From contig JAOZST010000096.1 in assembly GCA_029939535.1 (NCBI GenBank), positions 1 through 13,859 of the forward strand: a stretch of 13,859 bases of DNA. Direction: 5' to 3'. Shown here piece by piece: positions 1 to 6,388 of this stretch. Every line of letters starts with the position of its first letter. Position 1 is the first letter of the stretch. This DNA is from NBML01 sp029939535. GTDB taxonomy: Bacteria > Desulfobacterota > Desulfobacteria > Desulfobacterales > Desulfobacteraceae. The notes beneath the pieces were generated by a model that did no database searches, was not told where the DNA came from, and saw only the letters and a program-made list of their open reading frames with translations. Made by a program: the position numbers and the translations under genes.

Positions 1-92
1 CCTGCCGCTGCCAGAGCCAGGGACAGATTCAGGCTGATACTGGTTTTTCCCACGCCTCCTTTACCGCTTGCAATGGTGATGACTTTTGCCAT
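1..92 (-). CDS. MinD/ParA-family P-loop ATPase, N-terminal fragment
   Basis: Only the first 30 codons are in the window; the gene continues past position 1. The translation begins MAKVITIASGKGGVGKTSIS, which contains the deviant Walker A motif KGGVGKT typical of the MinD/ParA/FlhG/Mrp ATPases. These proteins dimerise on ATP and position cellular structures or partition DNA. The ATG (92-90) lies two bases after the TAA of the preceding MshEN-like gene, so it is the third gene of a minus-strand operon headed by the HDOD kinase. Being next to signalling genes rather than a parB favours a FlhG/MinD-like role over plasmid partitioning, but this is inference. The subfamily cannot be settled from 30 residues. 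Confidence 0.85.
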   Translation of the reverse strand, partial: MAKVITIASGKGGVGKTSISLNLSLALAAA

Positions 93-94
93 AA

Positions 95-1072
95 TTATTC
101 TGCCTGCCTTTTGGGAAATGCCATTATCCTCAACTGGTTCTTTTCATTTTTCAAAGAAAACTCAATGGTGCTGCATTGATATTCCTGTCTTATTTTTTCA
201 TACTTTTCCTCTATAAATGTCTGAAACTTATCTGCCCTGTCTCCTTGTGCCGGAAGCCTGATCAGGCTCCGGACCAGTTCATACCGTTTGTACAGGGACA
301 AGATAATATTCTTTTCTTTTACAGGATCGGAGATTGTGACAAAAAATTTCAAAAGCAAAGATAAATCAACCGGTTTTTTTTTATCCTTTCCCGAGGCCCA
401 GGCCTCTTCATAGAGAACCTTATAAAACCAGGTAAATCCTGAAAAGGGTATAAACAAGGTTTTAAACCGGTATTGGGGAAACTCCTGGTTCAAAGCCCTG
501 ATAAAAATCAGATTTTCAGGATCAGTAATACCGCAAAGAAAGGTATTTTCTTTCAGAGCCAGGGGAATAATTTTATGCTCTTGAGCCTGGTTTTGGTTGA
601 TTATAAAAGAAAGGCTGGTTTTGGTTTTTTCATCAAACACAATATCACTGATGGATCGGAAAGGAATATGAAACAGATCAAAAACGATCTGCTGCAGCTT
701 TGTTTTTGGAAGTATGCCTTCCTCCAGCAAAAGACTCATAAACGGGATATCCTGCTCAATGGCTTTTGCCTTGACCTTTTCAATTGCAGAAGGGGATGCG
801 ATCTTTTTTTTAATCAGAAAAGCCTGGATAGACATTATCTTTCCATGATTTTTAAGAACACAATAATTATCAATGGGAGTTATCAGATTTAAATCACAGA
901 GAATCATACCAAACAACCGGCTTTTATTCCGGCTCAGGGAGGCCTTGTTTTTTTTCTGAATGGCCAGGACCCTGTTGACATCATCCCTGTGAATCAGGCC
1001 TTCATCAACCAGCAATTCTCCTGCTTTCCAGTTGATCTGACCTTTTGTAGAATTTTGTTTCATTGTCTGCAT
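95..1072 (-). CDS. MshEN / T2SSE_N-domain protein without ATPase domain
   Basis: A 325-residue protein built like the N-terminal part of type II secretion/type IV pilus ATPases (GspE, PilB, MshE), without the Walker ATPase that normally follows. Residues 16-78 and 80-140 look like two tandem helical MshEN units, for example AGELLVDEGLIHRDDVNRVL and SLLLEEGILPKTKLQQIVFD. Residues 150-195 resemble the T2SSE_N alpha/beta part (HKIIPLALKE, then GITDPENL). The MshE-type unit binds cyclic-di-GMP in known members; here the motif's first Arg-Leu is Lys-Ala, so binding is uncertain. Residues 215-325 are helical and lysine-rich and were not recognised. The ATG directly follows the kinase stop (TAAATG) with an AGGG seven bases upstream, which implies translational coupling. 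An internal ATG at codon 4 is a possible alternative start. Confidence 0.75.
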   Translation of the reverse strand: MQTMKQNSTKGQINWKAGELLVDEGLIHRDDVNRVLAIQKKNKASLSRNKSRLFGMILCDLNLITPIDNYCVLKNHGKIMSIQAFLIKKKIASPSAIEKVKAKAIEQDIPFMSLLLEEGILPKTKLQQIVFDLFHIPFRSISDIVFDEKTKTSLSFIINQNQAQEHKIIPLALKENTFLCGITDPENLIFIRALNQEFPQYRFKTLFIPFSGFTWFYKVLYEEAWASGKDKKKPVDLSLLLKFFVTISDPVKEKNIILSLYKRYELVRSLIRLPAQGDRADKFQTFIEEKYEKIRQEYQCSTIEFSLKNEKNQLRIMAFPKRQAE

Positions 1073-3253
1073 TTAGTTTCCCTGGAGTTTCGATGATACC
1101 CTATTGGAGATTGTAGGCAGGGAAACTACAAAACAGGTACCCTGGCCATTTTTGCTGTCACAGGTTATCCTGCCGTTGAGTTCCCTGACAATGGAGTGCA
1201 CAACTGCCAGTCCCAGACCTGAATTTTTCCCTGTTTTTTTTGAACTGTTATAGGGCTCAAACAATTTTTCCATTATCTCTGGTTTAATCCCTGGTCCATT
1301 GTCCTTGATACGAATTTCAATGGTACCTGGAAGCTTTTTTTTCTCATCAATAAATATTTTGGCTGATCCAGGTAAAAATCGCGTCTGAACATCAATTTTT
1401 CCACCGTTTTCCATTGCTTCTGCCGCATTTTTAATCAGATTAATCAGCACCTGTTTTAAGCTGTTTCCATCGGTTTTAATTTTTGGAATTTCCGGGTCAA
1501 TACTGATATTGGCATGAATCTGCCGGGGCATGAGGATGGATTTTTTTAATATTTCAAGAATTCCTGTACAAAGCTTGTTAATATCAATGGGCTCAAACCC
1601 CCCGATCTTTGGCCTTGAAAAGCTTGACAAGCCGTCAACCAGAAGAGAAACACGGGTGATCTCTTCCCCCACCACTGACAATTCTTCCTGGACCGGATGT
1701 TTGTCCGGCAATTTCATTCTAAGGGTTTCCAGATAATTTTTAATAATGGCAATGGGATTATTTATTTCATGGATCACCTTGTCGGTCAGGGTTGCATAGG
1801 CTTCCATCTTTTTTTCATTCACATCCAGGGCATATTTCTCATGAAACTGGATATTCTGAATGCACACCCCGGTCTGTTTTGAAAATAATCCTAAAAGACC
1901 CTTGTTCTGGTCCAGACGGTCCACAAGATCCTCATCAACCCCAAGGATCATAACACCCAGCCCTTTTCCAAGGGCAGTAATGGGAATACAATACAACCCC
2001 TTTGTCTCCAGCAGAAGAATGATCCGGGTGTCTGAAATCGCCAGTCTGGTACCCTTGTCCCTTTTAAAGCTGGTTTGAACAGCACGGGATTGAACAGATT
2101 TTACAATTATACTCTCCCCATTGGACATGGGAATTCCAATACGCCGGACAATGGTATGATTTTTATCCTCTTGGCTGCAGGTTCCTGCAAGCATGTTTTT
2201 TTTCTCATCCACAAAGAAGAAAAAGACCCGGGGTATATTAAAAATAATTTTCAACCCCTTTTGCACTGTCTCCATTACAAAAGGGATGTCCTTTGCTGTA
2301 AACAGATTCTGCAGGGTACCATAGAAAAGAGACAAATTCTTCATTTCCAGGGCAATGGCCTGTTCAGCCTCCCGGTCCTCCTGGCCCCTATCCCGGGCAG
2401 CATCCTTATCCTGGCTGGAATCAATCCGGATCCCCATGCTTTTGGCCATCTGAACGACATCTTCTTCAGCCTCTGCTGCGATACTTCCCAACCTGGATTC
2501 AGGAATATGGGTAAGGGGTAAAAGCATGGGAATCTTTTCCATGGAATCTGGACCAGAAAGAACATTTGCCATGTAAATTATTTTTACATGAAAGGGTTCC
2601 TCCAGGATTTTATCAACAGGCTCATTAATAAACAGCATGGCATCTGAAATAATGGGGTTTAATTTCCAATTATTGAAAATCCATGCGCTTACCTGGGGAG
2701 TATCAACACCAAAAATATCCATTTCAGCATTGAGCATTTCCCCTTCAGTGACTGCTGTCTTTAATATGGTCCTGTACTCCTCTGGAAATGTCTGTATTAA
2801 AACAAGTCTGCCCATATCATGGAGCAGGCCTCCCAGAAAAAATTCATCTGGGTTGGAAAGATCATTTTCCCGGGCAATTTTCCGGGCTAACAGCCCGCAT
2901 TTATAGGAATGGTACCAGAACCTTGATATATCAAACTCGGGCAACTCTTTGGACAGGCTGAAAAAATGCATGGCCGAGGAACTTATGGCAATATTTTTAA
3001 TGGTCTCAAGTCCCAGATAGACCACTGCGTTTTTGATGCTTTTTACTTCCTTTGGAAGGTTCACATAGGGTGATCCAATGACCTGGAGCAGTTTTGATGC
3101 CAGGGAAGGATCAGTGGAAATAATATCGGTCAACTCTTCTATATTTGTGCTGTCACTGCCACAGGCCTTGATAAGTTTAAGCATCACCTGGGGCAGCTGG
3201 GGAAGATGATTGGACTGCTTTATTTTTTCAAATACATTTTTTTCTGGCATCAC
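1073..3253 (-). CDS. HDOD-GAF sensor histidine kinase
   Basis: A 726-residue cytoplasmic sensor kinase with no membrane segment or signal peptide. Residues about 15-215 are an HDOD domain (starting near LPQLPQVMLKLIKA; H145-D146 in LLHDMGRL). Residues about 300-470 look like a GAF sensor domain. The kinase core follows: H-box HEINNP with phospho-acceptor H495, N-box around N609 (LIKNAAEAM), G1 box DNGPGI (651-656), F-box around FEPY and G2 box GLGL (679-682). All catalytic boxes are present, so it is probably an active autokinase. There is no receiver domain and no response regulator nearby, so its target is unknown. The first codon is GTG with ATG next (3250); either may be used, and the Shine-Dalgarno match is poor. 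It is the first gene of the operon with the MshEN-like and MinD-like genes. Confidence 0.9.
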   Translation of the reverse strand: MMPEKNVFEKIKQSNHLPQLPQVMLKLIKACGSDSTNIEELTDIISTDPSLASKLLQVIGSPYVNLPKEVKSIKNAVVYLGLETIKNIAISSSAMHFFSLSKELPEFDISRFWYHSYKCGLLARKIARENDLSNPDEFFLGGLLHDMGRLVLIQTFPEEYRTILKTAVTEGEMLNAEMDIFGVDTPQVSAWIFNNWKLNPIISDAMLFINEPVDKILEEPFHVKIIYMANVLSGPDSMEKIPMLLPLTHIPESRLGSIAAEAEEDVVQMAKSMGIRIDSSQDKDAARDRGQEDREAEQAIALEMKNLSLFYGTLQNLFTAKDIPFVMETVQKGLKIIFNIPRVFFFFVDEKKNMLAGTCSQEDKNHTIVRRIGIPMSNGESIIVKSVQSRAVQTSFKRDKGTRLAISDTRIILLLETKGLYCIPITALGKGLGVMILGVDEDLVDRLDQNKGLLGLFSKQTGVCIQNIQFHEKYALDVNEKKMEAYATLTDKVIHEINNPIAIIKNYLETLRMKLPDKHPVQEELSVVGEEITRVSLLVDGLSSFSRPKIGGFEPIDINKLCTGILEILKKSILMPRQIHANISIDPEIPKIKTDGNSLKQVLINLIKNAAEAMENGGKIDVQTRFLPGSAKIFIDEKKKLPGTIEIRIKDNGPGIKPEIMEKLFEPYNSSKKTGKNSGLGLAVVHSIVRELNGRITCDSKNGQGTCFVVSLPTISNRVSSKLQGN

Positions 3254-3375
3254 CCAACACTTTTATCCCTTCAAGCTGCTTTTAAGATTGCAATCGCTTT
3301 CGTAAATTTCTTATATAAACCTTGATAATAAACTGATTTAAAAAAACATTTGCTTCTTTTTTACTATTTAATGTA

Positions 3376-3405
3376 TTGTTTCTATAATTATTTTACGGCT
3401 ATAAA
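3376..3405 (+). promoter_or_regulatory. Putative sigma70-type promoter for the ferritin-like gene
   Basis: TTGTTT (3376-3381) and TATAAA (3400-3405) are separated by 18 bases. They lie about 30 bases upstream of the ATG at 3437, in the AT-rich gap between divergent genes. This is a consensus match by eye only. Confidence 0.4.
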
Positions 3406-3436
3406 TCAATACTTTTTAAAAATAAGGATCTCTTCC

Positions 3437-3934
3437 ATGTTTACAATGAACGACCTTCTGGACATTGCTGTGAAAATGGAAAAAAATGGAAAAGCTATTT
3501 ATATCAAAGCCATGGGCAAAACAAAAAACAAAGAATTAAAGTCACTGCTCCAATGGATGGCGGAAGAAGAGAACAACCATGAAAAATGGTTTTTACAGCA
3601 AAAAGAGATCCTGGATCATGACCGTAGTTCAACAGACCTTACCATAATGCTTCCGGATATTCTCCAGGAAATGATGGGGGAAAAAAGCCTTTCCCTGGAT
3701 GATGTGAATTTTTCTAAAATCACCTCCACCACCCACATGCTGGAAACCTTTATGGAGTTTGAAAATGATACCATCCTGTTTTACGAATTTTTAGAACCAT
3801 TTATTGAAGCTAAAAACACCCTGGCCGGGCTGAAAAAAATCATCCAGGAGGAAACCTCCCATATCGCCAGGCTCAATGAGATGATCCAGGCAAGTAAAAA
3901 TCATTCTACACAGGAAAAAAACCTGCTGCCTTAA
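3437..3934 (+). CDS. Rubrerythrin/ferritin-like diiron protein
   Basis: A 165-residue four-helix ferritin-like protein. The diiron ligand pattern is visible: E15 (AVKMEKNGKAIY), E45-x2-H48 (EEENNHEKW), a Glu-rich third helix (METFMEFENDTILFYEFLE) and a final ExxH (QEETSHIARL). Such proteins bind a non-haem diiron site and in anaerobes act in peroxide reduction or iron handling. There is no C-terminal rubredoxin CxxC domain, so it is not a classical full-length rubrerythrin. The start at 3437 was chosen because AAGGA lies eight bases upstream and the alignment to the fold begins there. The open frame extends upstream to 3350, but that part is AT-rich, low-complexity and overlaps the putative promoter. 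It stands alone, divergent from the kinase operon. Confidence 0.8.
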   Translation: MFTMNDLLDIAVKMEKNGKAIYIKAMGKTKNKELKSLLQWMAEEENNHEKWFLQQKEILDHDRSSTDLTIMLPDILQEMMGEKSLSLDDVNFSKITSTTHMLETFMEFENDTILFYEFLEPFIEAKNTLAGLKKIIQEETSHIARLNEMIQASKNHSTQEKNLLP

Positions 3935-3976
3935 ATTTTAAAAATAATTTTTTCATGGATGCTTTTGTGACCCTAA

Positions 3977-3995
3977 TAATTGTCAATGACAATTA
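3977..3995. repeat. Perfect 9-1-9 palindrome, possible operator
   Basis: TAATTGTCAATGACAATTA has nine-base arms around a single A. It lies 43 bases after the ferritin-like stop codon and about 50 bases upstream of the selO-remnant promoter. It is too AT-rich to be a convincing terminator stem, and the T run after it is 17 bases away (4012-4019). The odd-length symmetric form suits a dimeric regulator such as a Fur/PerR- or MarR-like protein, but it does not match a consensus I can name. Confidence 0.4.
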
Positions 3996-4024
3996 CCGCA
4001 GTATTGGTTTTTTTTGTCCCCTGT

Positions 4025-4053
4025 TTGTAGTTATATATCAATGATTATATTAT
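4025..4053 (+). promoter_or_regulatory. Putative promoter of the selO remnant
   Basis: TTGTAG (4025-4030) and TATTAT (4048-4053) are separated by 17 bases. A start of transcription near 4060 would fall inside the palindrome at 4053-4066. The downstream gene is broken, so this may be a relic promoter. Confidence 0.4.
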
Positions 4054-4066
4054 TAGGCATGCCTAA
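4053..4066. promoter_or_regulatory. Palindromic operator candidate overlapping the start of transcription
   Basis: TTAGGCATGCCTAA is a perfect 14-base palindrome that begins on the last base of the putative -10 box and covers the expected start point, the classic place for a repressor site. Its TTAGG/CCTAA ends resemble DtxR/IdeR/MntR-family half-sites. Canonical sites of that family are 19 bases long, so the half-sites here are five bases closer. The assignment to metal regulation is therefore only a suggestion. Confidence 0.4.
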
Positions 4067-4123
4067 AACAGTTTTACAAAATCTTTTAATATTTCAATAT
4101 AGAAAAGGATTAAAAAGGATACC

Positions 4124-4527
4124 ATGAGACCCGGGAAAACTGCCCTTGAAAACCTGAACTTTGACAATCAATTTATCAGGAACCAGCCCTGTGATCCATT
4201 GACTATGGACCCTATGGCTGGCGGGAAGACTACAATCCCGACTGAACACCCAACATCACAGATGCAGTTGGCCGGCGATACAGCTTTAAAAATCAGCCCC
4301 AGATTGCCCTGTAGAATCTGGGACAGCTGGCCAATGCCATTGTTCCGGTAATAAAAGAGGTAAAACCTCTCCAGGATGCCCTGGATGATTCAACAAAAGA
4401 CTATCACCAGGGGTATTTATCCATGATGGCTGAAAAACTGGACCTTCAAAAATTTAAACCGGAAACTGACACGGCCATCATTTCCTTTGCCATTATTTCT
4501 CCGGTCATCTTCCTGACTCAGTTTTAA
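4124..4527 (+). pseudogene. selO: Degenerate selO (SelO/YdiU protein AMPylase) remnant
   Basis: The first frame (4124 to about 4199) reads LENLNFDNQFIRNQPCDP, the usual SelO start. It then joins, in another frame from 4201, the SelO C-terminal region: DYGPYGWREDYNPD, stop, TPNITDAVGRRYSFKNQPQI, AL, stop, NLGQLANAIVPVIKEVKPLQ and so on to about 4480. SelO is a pseudokinase-fold enzyme of about 480-500 residues that transfers AMP to proteins; the kinase-like core between these segments is absent. The two internal stops, TGA at 4243 and TAG at 4312, sit exactly where the family has Trp, so each is a TGG with a G-to-A change. The sequence after about 4480 no longer looks like SelO. AAGGA lies four bases before the ATG, and a promoter and palindrome lie upstream. 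The family match was made from memory of its conserved motifs. Confidence 0.8.
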
Positions 4528-4641
4528 CCTGGATATCGCCTCCATGACTTTTAACAATCCCTTGAACAACGGATAGACCCATTCCTGTTCCATGGCCTTT
4601 TTCCTTTGTGTAAAAAAAGGTTCAAAAATTCTTTTGATTTT
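4501..4641 (-). pseudogene. Histidine kinase ATPase-domain remnant, frameshifted
   Basis: Read on the minus strand, this stretch gives KRIFEPFFT and then, after a one-base shift near 4609-4612, TKEKGHGTGMGLSVVQGIVK followed by SHGGDIQVKTESG. This is the F-box, G2 box and terminal part of a HATPase_c domain. A stop codon lies just upstream of KIKRIF, the rest of the kinase is missing on that side, and the other end runs into the selO remnant. It is not a copy of the intact kinase in this window, whose F-box region reads FEPYNSSKKTGKNSGLGLAV. It lies immediately downstream of the MscS-family gene. Confidence 0.75.
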
Positions 4642-4667
4642 TTATTCACAATAAATACATTGCCAGG

Positions 4668-6350
4668 TCAGGAATCCCTGTGAATTGTGAGCTGGGGAAA
4701 GGGAATTTCCCAATTATTATCTGTACAGGCATCCACGCACCATCTTTGAATCGACCTTGAAAGCCGGTTGTAAAGAGGCGCCTCCCTGCCTTTAAAATCT
4801 GCAATCACAACTAAATCCAGAGAAGAGGCTCCGGCCTGGGCAAATTCCACCCTGAGATTTAAAAGGGATTTTTCATACCCTTCATTGATAATCTGTTCCT
4901 GGATATGGGCTGTCAGGATATCCAGAACCCTGTTGGTGGATTCAGTCTGAAGATTATAGGAGATGCCAAAGGGAATTTTCAGCCTGAAATTAATGGACAG
5001 GTTAAGGGGAGACAATGCCAGAAAATCCCCTGTCTGATAAACCTTGTGCGCTCCGCCCCTCTGGACCAGTTCCACCATTTCATGGGAAAGACTGGTCACA
5101 CAGCCCCGGGTTCCATCCCCAAGGATGACCCAGTCATTTTTCCGGCAGGGAAACCAGGGTTCGTTCCTGTCAAATACCCGGGATGTCTTGTTTATCAATT
5201 CTTCAATGGGCAACCGAAGGCTGACCCCAAGTGTGGGGTTTTCAAGGGTGGTGAAAACATTGATATTTTTTACCAGCCAGGGAACTCCCTGGTGGAAAAT
5301 CCGCTCCCCCTCCCTGACAGCACCAATGTTGAGCATGAGACGGCTCTGGTGCCAGAAGCGGGGAAGGGCCTCCTTGGCCCCCCAGCCAATCCCCATGAGC
5401 AAAATAATAGTTAAAGACAGCAGCACCCAGTCTTCAAATATATAAAAGACCAGAATTACCACAATCAGGGTCCCAAACAGGGTCATTACCCGGTATATAA
5501 GATCAAGGGCCCGGATATGGAAGGGCCGGTACCGGGTTCTATAGCCCGGGATAAATTTCATAAAAAACAGGTAGGAAAACCGTAGCAGGAAAACTACGCC
5601 GACACAGGCCGCAAGGGCAATAAAAAGAAACATTCCCCGGGTCCTGAAAAAATTCTTAATGGATTCCCTGGAGCTTTCGATCAAAGATTTTTCCTCCCCC
5701 TTGATCTCCAAAAGTTGCATTTCAACGATATCCAGCCTGTTCTGAATCTGGTTTTCCACGCTTTTCCATTCCGGTACCAGGTTTTCGAGATCTGCTTTAA
5801 GCTCTTTCTCATGGGTCTTTGATATGATGGCCAGTATATTTTCATTGGCCTTTCGGGCAATAGGAACCAGGTTCTGGTAAAAAAAGAGTTCATCTTTGAG
5901 CTTGGTTTTTTGTCTGGCCTTGGCCGTCAGCCTTTTCATCTCCGTGATTCCCGGTTCAACCAGGGAAAGCAGTTCATCTTTCCAATTAAACTGCTCTGCC
6001 GTTTTCTCAGCAAATAACCCGATATCCACACCCGTGGCAATACGTTCAAAATCAATATTTGCCCCGGCCAAAAGCTGGTCCAGTTTTTTCAGTTCAATCA
6101 AAAGGTCTGCTTTTTCTGTTTCTGACTCACTCTTTTCAAGAAGTTGTTTTTTCCCCGTAATTCTCTGGTTCAAATTCTTTTTCAGCTCAATAATGGAATT
6201 GAGCATTTTAATGGTTGTCTCCTCCTTGCTGATTTCAGCTGATTCAACAGAAGCTTCTGAATCAGTGGCAGGCGTTTCTGCCAGAACAAGGTTATTGATG
6301 ACCAGGGACAGAAAAATTATACTTATAAAAATAATATTTTTTTTATACAC
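4668..6350 (-). CDS. MscS-family mechanosensitive channel-like membrane protein
   Basis: A 560-residue protein from the GTG at 6350. This start was chosen because GGAG lies five bases upstream and it gives a clean signal peptide (VYKKNIIFISIIFLSLVINN, Ala-Glu after LVLA). An ATG at 6392 overlapping the upstream stop (ATGA) would add 14 residues. After the signal, a Glu/Lys-rich helical periplasmic region spans about 40-235. Three membrane segments follow at about 239-265, 287-306 and 308-326. A beta-rich region with two apparent repeats (GVPWLVKNINVFTTLE and DGTRGCVTSLSHEMVELVQR) comes next. The end is an MscS-type alpha/beta C-terminus with the hallmark IPFPQ. MscS proteins open under membrane tension to release solutes. 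The pore helix is divergent, so true channel activity is inferred. It is the second gene of an operon with the upstream flavodoxin-fold fusion. Confidence 0.8.
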   Translation of the reverse strand: MYKKNIIFISIIFLSLVINNLVLAETPATDSEASVESAEISKEETTIKMLNSIIELKKNLNQRITGKKQLLEKSESETEKADLLIELKKLDQLLAGANIDFERIATGVDIGLFAEKTAEQFNWKDELLSLVEPGITEMKRLTAKARQKTKLKDELFFYQNLVPIARKANENILAIISKTHEKELKADLENLVPEWKSVENQIQNRLDIVEMQLLEIKGEEKSLIESSRESIKNFFRTRGMFLFIALAACVGVVFLLRFSYLFFMKFIPGYRTRYRPFHIRALDLIYRVMTLFGTLIVVILVFYIFEDWVLLSLTIILLMGIGWGAKEALPRFWHQSRLMLNIGAVREGERIFHQGVPWLVKNINVFTTLENPTLGVSLRLPIEELINKTSRVFDRNEPWFPCRKNDWVILGDGTRGCVTSLSHEMVELVQRGGAHKVYQTGDFLALSPLNLSINFRLKIPFGISYNLQTESTNRVLDILTAHIQEQIINEGYEKSLLNLRVEFAQAGASSLDLVVIADFKGREAPLYNRLSRSIQRWCVDACTDNNWEIPFPQLTIHRDS

Positions 6351-6388
6351 GTTTTCTCCAAAGTGTTGGCAGTCGAATCCATTAAGGA

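Noticed and set aside
3350..3436. N-terminal extension of the ferritin-like protein from the ATG at 3350
   Set aside because: The stretch is AT-rich and low-complexity, overlaps a plausible promoter, and a better RBS and family match begin at 3437.
3977..4019. Intrinsic terminator after the ferritin-like gene (palindrome plus T run)
   Set aside because: The stem is almost entirely AT apart from GTC/GAC, has a one-base loop, and is 17 bases from the T run.
4243..4314. TGA and TAG in the selO remnant read as selenocysteine and pyrrolysine, which some sulfate reducers use
   Set aside because: Both fall where the family has Trp, not Cys or Lys, the kinase core is missing, and the two segments are in different frames. 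A pseudogene explains all of this.
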